From contig JAJEGS010000026.1 of the NCBI GenBank assembly GCA_022819745.1, positions 1 through 17,662 on the forward strand: a DNA stretch of 17,662 nt, in the 5' to 3' direction. Both the position numbers and the translations under genes were made by a program. The DNA comes from Candidatus Latescibacterota bacterium (GTDB lineage Bacteria; Latescibacterota; UBA2968; UBA8231). Under the pieces are notes generated by a model. That model was given only the letters and a program-made list of their open reading frames with translations. It was not told the DNA's origin and ran no database searches. This document shows, piece by piece, positions 7,432 through 15,094 of this stretch (within the stretch, counting starts at the first letter, position 1; every line of letters begins with the position of its first letter).

Positions 7432-9549
7432 TCATGGGAGTCTGGTCGTCTTCTTAGCTTCTATCTGTCCTTCTACTTTGACCTTATAGATATACACCCC
7501 AGCGGCTACCCCCTTGCCCACCTCGTCGCGGCCATCCCAAGTAAAACGATGCGCACCCGCACCGAGCGGCCCCTGCCACAACTGCCGCACCCGCCGTCCC
7601 AACACATCGTACACGCTCAGCGACACCCGCACCGCGTCCGTCGCCAAATCAAGGGGAATCACTACAGCCGGATTGAACGGATTGGGATAGCTATCGCCGA
7701 GTCGATACTGTGCCGGTCGGACTATTGTCGGCGTCTGCACTGCCGTCGGTTGCCCGCCCAGCAAACTTTTGAGTACATGCACCCCACCCAACTGCGGATC
7801 TAACACGACCAAATCGAGAGCGCCGTCGCTATCGACATCCCCGGAGAGCACTTCTACTCCATTACCCTCCAAGCGATGCCTTTCCACGGCTCGGGTTGGA
7901 TTCACGCCTCCACCCCATTCGACAAACACCCCAAGGCCCGAGGCGCGGTCTCCACCGACAAACGCCCAATCCTCCACCCCGTCGGCGTCCAAGTCGCGCA
8001 CCATCACCGACGAGCGCAGAAATAGCCGCTCGTCGTATAGGACCGCCTCTTCTACTACGCCCCCGGCTCCCCATCGCTGTACGGCCAAGCCCTTGAGACC
8101 TTCATATCGGGCGCGGAAGAGCGACGTGAGCATATCTACTTGCCCATCGCCATCGAAATCGCCTACTCCTAACACCTTCTTCCCCGCATCGAATTCAAAT
8201 ATCTCGCCGCTCTGCAGCTCATCGCCCAAGGCTCCCACGATCCGCGTGTTCGCCTGCCCATGAATCGGTAGCCACAGCACATCCAGCATTCCATCGCCTG
8301 TAAAGTCACCAATCTGAGCGGGCGCATGGTTTTCAGCAGCAACTACCTCGGAAGCAGTCCACATCCCATTCTCTACATCCCAGACATCTAACGTGCTTCC
8401 ATCCAACGTAGCGTGCCCCACAAACAATTCGCCATCGCCGTCGCCATCCCAATCCGCCACATCTATAAGCCAATTATCGCCTATCTTGGTAAGCATCTTC
8501 AGTTGGAGGTCCGACTCGATGGACCAAACCTCGGTCGTGGGTAGCCTGATATTTCTCACGTTTCCGTTTTCATCCTTCGTCACTCCGGCGAGTCGATCCA
8601 TTGCTGATATCACTATTTCGTCCTTTCCATCGCCGGTCAAATCGCCAGCAAGCACTTCTATTCGCCCCTCGCCGATCACTTCCTCTGTACGCATTGTCTC
8701 AAAGGAGCCCTCGCCGTCATTGAGAGCCATAGTCCAGCCTCTTTCTTTCATAATAGACCTCTCGCTCTCCCAAGAGGCGAAAAGGTCTGCATCGCCATCG
8801 CCATCCAAGTCCGTCAAGATGCCGGCCCTCTCTCCATATTCTGCTGCTTTCCCTATACCTGGCACAATCGGATAGAAAACCGGCGGAGCAAAGAATCCAG
8901 CCCCATCAAAGCGAAAGTACTCTACGTGCGGCGGGGGGAGTTCACCCTGTAGGGATTCTTCAAAGCCGCTCAACTCAATCCAGTCAATCTCAATCTCCCC
9001 AACCACGTCGTCCTCGTTCCGATCTAGGAAAAAAATCAGCCGAATATCCTTTAATAGACCCTCCCACATGACCTCGTCTTGGCCGACAAAGGAAAACTCT
9101 ACTTCCTGCCACTCGGTGGTGTAAACGAAGTCTGTTGGTCCTGAAAGCTCAAATCGACTTTTGGACCGATTATCTGGGTCCTTACCCGGAGATATAAGAT
9201 TGTGCTCATTGGTCCAGGTGAGCCAAAAGGGACCGACCGTAGGGCTGTGATGTACGGTGCGGAATCGGACCCAGATCTGGTCGAACAGACCCGAATCGTG
9301 CCCTATGGTGGGAGAAATCAATTCGACATTCGGCTTAGGCCAATCCCCGGTGACTGAGGACGAGACATCGATCTTCCACACGCCGTCTTCGACTATACCG
9401 GGAAAAACGTCAAATTCACGCGGCCCACCCAATGTAAGAGTTTCTTTTGCGACCCATCCTTGAGTCGTCCCATCGTCGAACTCCCAAATGATCGCCTCGG
9501 CGGGTCCGCTCCACAGCACCACGAATACAACAACGGCGAGTTTCAACAT
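7432..9549 (-). CDS. Secreted FG-GAP/VCBS seven-repeat propeller protein with C-terminal sorting domain
   Basis: The start is set by a GGAGGT six bases before the ATG at 9549, which begins a signal peptide MLKLAVVVFVVLWSGPAEA; the frame extends in-frame to 9591. The mature 705-residue protein has an N-terminal beta-rich domain (about 20-195) resembling carbohydrate-binding or jelly-roll modules. Seven FG-GAP-like calcium-binding loops follow (about 245-610), for example DLDGDGDADLF, DFTGDGMLDVL, DFDGDGQVDML and DVDSDGALDLV, which should make a seven-bladed integrin-like propeller. The last 90 residues are a YPNPFNP/FlgD-Ig-like sorting domain nearly matching that of the metalloprotease. No enzymatic motif is seen, so adhesion or glycan binding is the likeliest role. 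It follows the frameshifted TlpA-like gene in a coupled arrangement. Confidence 0.83.
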   Translation of the reverse strand: MLKLAVVVFVVLWSGPAEAIIWEFDDGTTQGWVAKETLTLGGPREFDVFPGIVEDGVWKIDVSSSVTGDWPKPNVELISPTIGHDSGLFDQIWVRFRTVHHSPTVGPFWLTWTNEHNLISPGKDPDNRSKSRFELSGPTDFVYTTEWQEVEFSFVGQDEVMWEGLLKDIRLIFFLDRNEDDVVGEIEIDWIELSGFEESLQGELPPPHVEYFRFDGAGFFAPPVFYPIVPGIGKAAEYGERAGILTDLDGDGDADLFASWESERSIMKERGWTMALNDGEGSFETMRTEEVIGEGRIEVLAGDLTGDGKDEIVISAMDRLAGVTKDENGNVRNIRLPTTEVWSIESDLQLKMLTKIGDNWLIDVADWDGDGDGELFVGHATLDGSTLDVWDVENGMWTASEVVAAENHAPAQIGDFTGDGMLDVLWLPIHGQANTRIVGALGDELQSGEIFEFDAGKKVLGVGDFDGDGQVDMLTSLFRARYEGLKGLAVQRWGAGGVVEEAVLYDERLFLRSSVMVRDLDADGVEDWAFVGGDRASGLGVFVEWGGGVNPTRAVERHRLEGNGVEVLSGDVDSDGALDLVVLDPQLGGVHVLKSLLGGQPTAVQTPTIVRPAQYRLGDSYPNPFNPAVVIPLDLATDAVRVSLSVYDVLGRRVRQLWQGPLGAGAHRFTWDGRDEVGKGVAAGVYIYKVKVEGQIEAKKTTRLP

Positions 9550-9587
9550 GACAGCACCTCCATGCCGAACTCCGCAGGACGGCTTCA

Positions 9588-10988
9588 TCACAAATGTTCC
9601 TCGATTTTTGCCACAATCTCATCAACGTCCCATACCCGCAAAAACTTTTCCACAATCAGCCCTTGTGGATCCACCAGATAATACCGGGGGATGCCGCTCA
9701 CATTATAGGCTTGCGCTACTTGCTCCGAGCGCACGTGGACGCCTTTGATCTCGTGTTTGGCAATGGCCCACTTCCAAGCTCCCTCGTCCATGTCCTTCGA
9801 GATGTTGAGGAAGACGACCGGCTGAGCGGCCATTCGTTCCTTGATCTTGCGGAGGTTCCTGAAATCGACGATACACGGTCCGCACCAACTCGCCCAAAAA
9901 TCCAGCAAGACCACCTTGCCCTTAAACTGGCTCAGCGATACGGGTTGGCCATTGAGGTCTTTCAGGGTGAAATCGGGAGCGGGCTGCCCTGACGCTAGCG
10001 TCGAGAGCTTGTCCATTTCCGCTTGTAGGGCCTCGGTGTATTCTGGAAAGGGATTGCTCTGCTCAAAGGATTGCCAGCGGGCATCTACATAGGCTTCATA
10101 GCCGGATCTAATTCCATCCATCAACTCTCCGGCCAAAAACCAGTAGAGCACTCGCCCTTGTAGTTTTTGCTTGGCGAGGTCGTATCGTTCTGCACCTTCT
10201 CGGGAGGCGTGAAAACTTGGCCCGGCAAGGATGGAGTCGAGTTGGGCGTGGACAGCCGGCGATAGACCCAAGGCCGCTGAGTCAATCCCATGGGATGGCT
10301 TGAGCGGTTGCCGGTTTTGGTACATGGAGTCGAGTCGGGATTGAGTGGCTGGCGACAACTCCAAACTCGACATGTCAATCTGCGCCGATAGCGGGCGGTT
10401 GTGTTGGTAGACAGACCACTCGTTGTGTTTTGAATGTGGTAGATAGAAGGTCCAACTCCCGCCCGTCGTATCGATACTCGCTATATCTTCGTCATAGTAG
10501 ATCGTACGATGATGCTCATACGAGTCGAGTTGGGATTGAGCGGCCGGCGATAACTCCAACCCCCACCAAGCGGCCATTTCGGACGCGCTGATCTCTTTGG
10601 GGTCTTCGTACATGGAGTCGAGTAGAGCTAGGGCGGCCTCTGACAGCCCCAACCCCGCTATATCGATCTTCTGCGATAGCCTAGGTGGGTTGTTTGCGTC
10701 GTACATGGAGTCGAGTCGGGCGTGGACAGCGGGCGACAGACCCAATCCCGCCAGCTTGTACCTATCGGCAAGTCTAGGTGGCCTGTCAGACGTCGCCGCC
10801 AAGTCTAAGATGTTTTCCAGAAACTGGCGATAATCTCTCACGCCAATAACCTTTTCATCTATCAAGGGAATTTCTTGCAGGAAGTCGTAGTAGTTTGGGG
10901 GGACCTCCCTTCTAGCGGAAGCTCCAAACGGAAACAGCGGATAGGCAGTCATCCGTGCGGCCCACTTGTAGTTGATGAAGGCCGTCAT
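9588..10988 (-). CDS. TlpA-like thioredoxin protein, C-terminal part of frameshifted copy
   Basis: This frame holds the continuation of the gene that begins at 11542. It covers the helical domain, the LDS repeat array and a complete redoxin domain with PAPDFTL, FWASWCGPC (both cysteines present) and GIP. The first methionine at 10988 (MTAFINYKWA) corresponds to residue 203 of the intact paralogue, so it is an internal residue and not a natural start. The frame is open further upstream to the homopolymer at 11116-11122. It lacks about 14 residues found in the paralogue after 'YPMFAF'. Its TGA stop overlaps a possible ATG of the next gene (TGATG), but the real start there is at 9549. Whether a full protein is made depends on slippage at the homopolymer or a sequencing error. 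Confidence 0.75.
   Translation of the reverse strand: MTAFINYKWAARMTAYPLFPFGASARREVPPNYYDFLQEIPLIDEKVIGVRDYRQFLENILDLAATSDRPPRLADRYKLAGLGLSPAVHARLDSMYDANNPPRLSQKIDIAGLGLSEAALALLDSMYEDPKEISASEMAAWWGLELSPAAQSQLDSYEHHRTIYYDEDIASIDTTGGSWTFYLPHSKHNEWSVYQHNRPLSAQIDMSSLELSPATQSRLDSMYQNRQPLKPSHGIDSAALGLSPAVHAQLDSILAGPSFHASREGAERYDLAKQKLQGRVLYWFLAGELMDGIRSGYEAYVDARWQSFEQSNPFPEYTEALQAEMDKLSTLASGQPAPDFTLKDLNGQPVSLSQFKGKVVLLDFWASWCGPCIVDFRNLRKIKERMAAQPVVFLNISKDMDEGAWKWAIAKHEIKGVHVRSEQVAQAYNVSGIPRYYLVDPQGLIVEKFLRVWDVDEIVAKIEEHL
10221..10745 (-). repeat. Array of 31-residue LDS(M/Y) protein repeats, copy 2
   Basis: The frameshifted TlpA-like gene carries the same array as the intact copy. LDS triplets stand at fragment residues 92, 123, 154, 219 and 250, again spaced 31, 31, 65 and 31. 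The units read GLGLSPAVHARLDSMY, GLGLSEAALALLDSMY, GLELSPAAQSQLDSY, LELSPATQSRLDSMY and LGLSPAVHAQLDSI. Conservation of the exact spacing in two diverged copies argues for a structural role. Confidence 0.75.
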
Positions 10989-11113
10989 ATAGTCGATGAA
11001 CTCCGGAGAAAGGGCGTGTTTTTCACGGCCCTCGTCTAGCAGGGCAAATTCATACCGACGCCACCGTTCTACTTCGCGTAAAAATTCTTTGGGCTCCAGT
11101 CTAGAGCTTGGTC

Positions 11114-11542
11114 CTAAAAAAATTGGGGTCGAAACTCGGCTAAGAAGCGATTGTTGTCCGCGCCCCGGCCGCTAAAAGTCAGGGTGTCGGGTTCCACCGA
11201 CATCGACGCGTCGGCCTCCGTTTCCTCGGCGAAGGTTATGACCGCGTGCAGACTGTCGCCGGGTTCGACAAAGAAAGGGATGTATTCCTCGTCTTTGTAA
11301 TACCCGGAGACCAAAACTCCTTTGGGAATGTTCAGGAGCAGGGCAAAGCGGTTTTGCTCGTCCAAGACGATGGGGTGTTCGGACGGCCCGGGCGCGAGTA
11401 GCGGTTCGTGGCGGAATTCGATTTCTCGCGACGGAGGGTTGTGGACTTCGCCGGTAATGATTGCGGCGCGGGGCTGGCTTTGGGCGCTTGCTACGGTTAG
11501 GCAGAGGCTCAGGGCCATTAAGGCTGCGGAATATACGCTCAT
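11114..11542 (-). CDS. TlpA-like thioredoxin protein, N-terminal part of frameshifted copy
   Basis: The ATG at 11542 is preceded by AGAGGAAA and starts a signal peptide MSVYSAALMALSLCLTVASA. The frame then encodes the DUF4369-like domain seen in the intact paralogue (ITGEVHNPPSRE, EPGDSLHAV, FSGRGADNNRFLAEF). It ends abruptly at PQFF and TAG within a run of seven T. With one more T, or a -1 slip, translation would continue as LGPSSRLEPKEFL into the downstream part, giving about 651 residues, close to the 679 of the intact copy. A longer frame to 11638 exists but begins inside the sigma-54 promoter region. This is the first gene after the sigma-54 promoter at 11604-11619. Confidence 0.75.
   Translation of the reverse strand: MSVYSAALMALSLCLTVASAQSQPRAAIITGEVHNPPSREIEFRHEPLLAPGPSEHPIVLDEQNRFALLLNIPKGVLVSGYYKDEEYIPFFVEPGDSLHAVITFAEETEADASMSVEPDTLTFSGRGADNNRFLAEFRPQFF
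11116..11122 (-). other. Homopolymer frameshift site (T7 on the coding strand)
   Basis: The coding strand reads CCCCAA, seven T, AGG. In the upstream frame this makes CAA TTT TTT TAG; eight T would keep the frame open through the rest of the gene. Sequence on both sides aligns with the intact paralogue, so the break is a single-base change. Causes could be a sequencing or assembly error, decay, phase variation, or transcriptional slippage on the U-run. Confidence 0.7.
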
Positions 11543-11603
11543 CAGATTTCCTCTTCCGCTGTAGTGTGAGGAGGACCATGTGGTGCGTGCTTGAGGAGAC
11601 CTA

Positions 11604-11619
11604 TGCACATTCCGTGCCA
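11604..11619 (-). promoter_or_regulatory. Sigma-54 (-24/-12) promoter for the TlpA/secreted-protein operon
   Basis: The minus strand reads TGGCACGGAATGTGCA, preceded by C. The sigma-54 consensus is TGGCACG-N4-TTGCA; only one fixed position differs (GTGCA), and the distance between the GG and GC elements is exactly right. The start of transcription would lie near 11593, giving a leader of about 50 bases before the ATG at 11542 with its ribosome-binding site. It lies just after an intrinsic terminator and two sigma-54 activator genes lie directly upstream, which strengthens the call. Confidence 0.82.
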
Positions 11620-11641
11620 GATACCATGCTCCAAACAAAAA

Positions 11642-11668
11642 AACCCTTTAGGATCAACCTAAAGGGTT
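11642..11668 (-). terminator. Intrinsic terminator downstream of the activator gene
   Basis: A perfect 11-base-pair stem AACCCTTTAGG / CCTAAAGGGTT encloses a five-base loop (ATCAA on the + strand). On the minus strand the stem runs straight into TTTTTTG, so it ends leftward transcription coming from the activator gene (stop at 11853) before the sigma-54 promoter. On the + strand the stem is followed by ATAAAAAAG, so it is not a good terminator in that direction. Confidence 0.85.
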
Positions 11669-11741
11669 ATAAAAAAGACACTTAAAATAATGTGGTGGAG
11701 ATTTTCCCGATGCGCAGTCTCAGCCGTTCCCGTGAGGTTTT

Positions 11742-11797
11742 CCACGACTTTCCGTGGACCGTACACGACTTTTCGTGGTTTTCCACGACTTTTCGTG
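11742..11797. promoter_or_regulatory. Three phased palindromes: probable enhancer (UAS) for the sigma-54 activator
   Basis: CACGACTTTTCGTG occurs exactly at 11764-11777 and 11784-11797, and as CCACGACTTTCCGTGG at 11742-11757. Each is a CACGA-N4-TCGTG dyad (the first has one mismatch). Successive copies are offset by about 21 and 20 bases, two helical turns, so all lie on the same face. A weaker copy (TACGACTTCTCCGG) follows at about 11807-11820. They centre about 157, 178 and 198 bases upstream of the predicted transcription start, a normal enhancer distance for sigma-54 activators. NorR of E. coli likewise uses three sites. Binding by the adjacent activator is inferred. Confidence 0.65.
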
Positions 11798-11852
11798 TTG
11801 GCCGCCTACGACTTCTCCGGTCAGTTCTTAATAACTCGGAGCATCCTGCGGA

Positions 11853-14800
11853 TTACTCCTTCGGTCGGCGCAACCCATACTTCCGCATGCGGTAACGCAG
11901 CTTCTCCGGATTCATGCCCAACAGGCGCGCCGCACCCCGCTCGCCATAGATCATCCAGTTGGTCGCTTGCAACGCCTCCACAAGCTGCTGCTTTTCATCC
12001 AAGCCCTCGCCAGCCGCTGGCGCGGGTAGTACCGCTTCCTCAACACGCCGACCAACCGACGGCAACAACAAATCGCCAACGCGGATCGCCCCGCCTTCGC
12101 ACAGCAAAACCGCCCGATGGATCAGATGCTCCAACTCGCGCACATTCCCCGGCCAAGCATACCCCTGCAAGTGCTCAACCACCCCCGCGTCTAGCGTCGG
12201 CACCGGACGCCGCAAGTGCTGGGCATACTGCTCCGCAAAATGCGCCGCCAAAGACGGGATATCCTCTTGTCGCTGCCGCAGTGGCGGAAGCTCTAACGTG
12301 AAGACACTCAGGCGGTAGAACAGGTCTTCGCGGAACGTGCCTTCCTGGATAGCCTGCCGCAAGTCGCGGTTGGTCGCCGCGATGACTCGCACGTCCACGC
12401 TCACAGGCTGCTCACCGCCGACGCGGGTCAGGGCATTCTCCTCTAAGATGTGCAGCAGCACCCGCTGAGACTCCAACGGCAAATCGCCGATCTCGTCCAA
12501 AAAGAGCGTACCGCCATCAGCCAGTTCAAAGCGGCCGAGTTGACGGCTCGCCGCCCCGGTAAAGGCCCCCTTCTCATGGCCGAACAACTCGCTTTCGACC
12601 AACCCAGCCGGCAGCGCTCCGCAATTGACTTGGATGAAGGGCCGCTGGCGGCGGGTGCTTGTTTCGTGAATCGCCTGCGCCAGCAAGCCCTTGCCGGTGC
12701 CGGTCTCACCCAGCACCAGCACGGTCATTGCGGTCTCAGCAACCCGCACGGTCTGCTCCATCACTTGGCGCATGGCCCAACTCTCGCTATGTACGACGTG
12801 GTCGCCCGCTCGCAGGACGTTTTCAAAAGCGTGGATGCGTTCGGTTTTGGCGTCGGGGAGGATCTGAATCTCCACGCTGGCGACCTCGGACAGCAAGCCA
12901 TCGCGGTCCATCGTCCGCACCTCGAAGCGATACTCGCCCACCGACAGGGTACTATACGCGACCGTATCGGCGGCGGTAAACGCGCTCCATTGTGCCGCCG
13001 GACCGTAGCCTAACAGCCGATGGCTGTAGCGCATCTGCCCTGCGCCGGTGCGAAAACTGATGCCCTGGAAGTAAATGCGGATTTCAGGCGTGCTCTCGGG
13101 GCATGATACGGCTTCAGGCGCAGCCAAGAAGGTGCCGGCCATCACCTGGCGGATCACCAATCGCGGTGGTGTGTGTCCCGGCTGGTAGGCAACCAGCCCT
13201 GCCCGCGTCCCAAACCACAGCCGACCGCGACGGTCGCACAGGACGGCTTCGACCATATTTTCGAGGGAGGATGATCCCAAGCGGATGCTCTGGAAGGTCT
13301 GGCCATCGTAGCGGAGGACACCGCCACCGCTGGTGCCCATCCAGATATGGCCCTGCGGATCGGCCGTCAGCGCCAAGATGCCATTGGCCGACAGTCCAAA
13401 CTGCTCGGCGGTAAAGTGGCGCACCTGCCGCGACGAGAGATCCAGGGCAAAAAGTCCCTTGCCCGTGCCCACCCACAGGGTGTTTTGGTGCTCCCACAAG
13501 ACGTTGACATAAGCGATGGACTCCGCTTCGGCTATATCCGCCGGGTGCATGTGCCCATCCTCGTAACAGTAGAGGGCCGGTACTACTCCGCGCGAACCGA
13601 TCCAGAGTAGCCCGTCTTGGTCTGGCAGCAGTGCTCCGATCCAGAATCCCCTGTCTTGATCTTGCAGCAAAGTGCCACATTCATCAAGGAGAATAAAGCG
13701 ATTTTCCTCTATCCAGCCGAAGCGACCCTTGGACGTGCCGACCCAGATACGCCCTTGCCCATCTTCGCATAGCCCAACGATTGTTTCTGGCTGGGTCTCT
13801 TCGGCCACGGAGATCGGTTGTGGCGTTTGGCCTTCCCACTTGTACACCTTGCCCCCACCTCCACTGCTCCAGACCTGCCCCTGACCATCCACTACCATCG
13901 CCCAGACGGTTTCCTCCGTCTTGACCGGACGGACTTGCCCCTCTTCCATGCAGGCCATGCCCGCCATCGTGCCAATCCACATCCGTCCCGCATGGTCTTC
14001 TCCTAAGTGGCAAATCTCGCGGTCGGGTAGGCCGTCGGCTTCCGTGTAGCGACGAATACTAGTCGGGTCACAAAAAATCAGTCCGCCACCCCAAAGCCCG
14101 ATCCAGATGTTGCCCTCACGGTCCTTGTACGTCAGACGCGTAGCCGAAAAGTCAATATCCGGCAAAGAAGCAGAAAAGGAATGCCACTCCTGCCCGTCGT
14201 AGCAGATCACGCCCCGACGAGACAGCCACAACCAGCCCCTCTCGTCAACCCGCACGTGCCGCGTCCCGCTCTGCGCCACCCCTTCGTCGCCCTTGCCCAC
14301 ATTAATGCACGCAAAATGTTGGTCTTGTGGATCGTAGCAGCCGATCAAGACTTCGCTACCTGAGTAACCGCAGGCGATCCACAGATGGCCGGAGGGATCT
14401 TGGGCGAACTTCCAAGCCCATTGGACTGCCTGATTCCCGATATCCATGCGCTGTCCATCTAAGCTTATGATGCCTTGGCTCATCGTCGCTAGCCAAGTGG
14501 TGCCGCCCGCGTCGGTGGCCATATCGTACACCCGCCCCAAAGGTTGGCCACCAACGTCGGTTATGCACTTTATACAGCGGCCCTCAGCAAACCAAGCCAC
14601 ACCGGCACCAGTCAGCACCAGAATCGAACCATCCGGCTGAGCTTGCAGACTCACGACCTCGTTGGAAGGTAAGCCGTGCTCAGTGGTGTACACCTGAAAA
14701 TCGCGCCCGTCATACGCAGCAATCCCACCGCCGAACGTGCCGAATAAAAGCCGACCGTCGGCGTCCTCGGCAATGGCCATGACCGTCAGATTGGGCAGGC

Positions 14801-14981
14801 CGTCCTTGAGGCCAAACGTATCGAACCGGGCGCTGTCGAACCGACTGACGCCGCCGTCGGCTGTGGCAACCCAGAGAAAACCCTGGCGATCTTGGTAGAT
14901 GTCTTCCACGTGCATCCCAGCTAGCCCATCAAAAACAGTGTACTGGCTGCTCAACACGTGCTCAAAGAATATATCGCTCAT
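11853..14981 (-). CDS. Sigma-54-dependent activator with double Reg_prop propeller and Y_Y_Y sensor (intact)
   Basis: The ATG at 14981 ([10 protein letters not shown]) has AAGGAG just upstream and gives 1042 residues; the frame runs to 15023. Residues about 11-611 carry 14 blade motifs of the form (L/I)W(V/I)GTxxG, for example [18 protein letters not shown] and LWFGTRAG, enough for two seven-bladed propellers. A Y_Y_Y domain follows (about 633-708). The AAA+ domain has Walker A GETGTGKG (758-765), the sigma-54 contact loop GAFTGA (805-810), Walker B LFLDEIGD and WPGNVREL (943-950). The C-terminal Fis-type helix-turn-helix reads [20 protein letters not shown]. No signal peptide, membrane helix, kinase or receiver domain is visible, so it looks like a cytoplasmic one-component activator. 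Its natural target is probably the adjacent sigma-54 promoter. It starts 113 bases after its truncated paralogue ends. Confidence 0.88.
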   Translation of the reverse strand: MSDIFFEHVLSSQYTVFDGLAGMHVEDIYQDRQGFLWVATADGGVSRFDSARFDTFGLKDGLPNLTVMAIAEDADGRLLFGTFGGGIAAYDGRDFQVYTTEHGLPSNEVVSLQAQPDGSILVLTGAGVAWFAEGRCIKCITDVGGQPLGRVYDMATDAGGTTWLATMSQGIISLDGQRMDIGNQAVQWAWKFAQDPSGHLWIACGYSGSEVLIGCYDPQDQHFACINVGKGDEGVAQSGTRHVRVDERGWLWLSRRGVICYDGQEWHSFSASLPDIDFSATRLTYKDREGNIWIGLWGGGLIFCDPTSIRRYTEADGLPDREICHLGEDHAGRMWIGTMAGMACMEEGQVRPVKTEETVWAMVVDGQGQVWSSGGGGKVYKWEGQTPQPISVAEETQPETIVGLCEDGQGRIWVGTSKGRFGWIEENRFILLDECGTLLQDQDRGFWIGALLPDQDGLLWIGSRGVVPALYCYEDGHMHPADIAEAESIAYVNVLWEHQNTLWVGTGKGLFALDLSSRQVRHFTAEQFGLSANGILALTADPQGHIWMGTSGGGVLRYDGQTFQSIRLGSSSLENMVEAVLCDRRGRLWFGTRAGLVAYQPGHTPPRLVIRQVMAGTFLAAPEAVSCPESTPEIRIYFQGISFRTGAGQMRYSHRLLGYGPAAQWSAFTAADTVAYSTLSVGEYRFEVRTMDRDGLLSEVASVEIQILPDAKTERIHAFENVLRAGDHVVHSESWAMRQVMEQTVRVAETAMTVLVLGETGTGKGLLAQAIHETSTRRQRPFIQVNCGALPAGLVESELFGHEKGAFTGAASRQLGRFELADGGTLFLDEIGDLPLESQRVLLHILEENALTRVGGEQPVSVDVRVIAATNRDLRQAIQEGTFREDLFYRLSVFTLELPPLRQRQEDIPSLAAHFAEQYAQHLRRPVPTLDAGVVEHLQGYAWPGNVRELEHLIHRAVLLCEGGAIRVGDLLLPSVGRRVEEAVLPAPAAGEGLDEKQQLVEALQATNWMIYGERGAARLLGMNPEKLRYRMRKYGLRRPKE

Positions 14982-15094
14982 ACTCTCCTTCCCACGATGG
15001 GAACCCCGGCCTTTAAGATCCACCCCTAAGATACGACTGCCGATGCCCTAAATCTGATTCTAGGCTAAGGTAATGCCTCGGGACGTCCTGCGGA

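Noticed and set aside
10938..10988. ATG at 10988 as a true start of an independent thioredoxin gene
   Set aside because: The residue equals Met203 inside the intact paralogue, no signal peptide follows, and the upstream bases continue the homologous coding sequence to the homopolymer break.
11642..11668. Bidirectional terminator
   Set aside because: On the + strand the stem is followed by A-rich sequence, so only the minus-strand direction is supported.
11690..12301. Open frame of 203 codons on the + strand across the control region
   Set aside because: It spans the palindromes and the 3' end of the activator gene, has low-complexity composition and no homology that I recognise.
14982..15094. 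Sigma-54 promoter or enhancer dyads before the intact activator gene
   Set aside because: No TGGCAC-N5-TTGC-like string or CACGA-N4-TCGTG dyad is seen in this 113-base gap. A GGACGTCC palindrome at 15081-15088 is not shared by the paralogous region.
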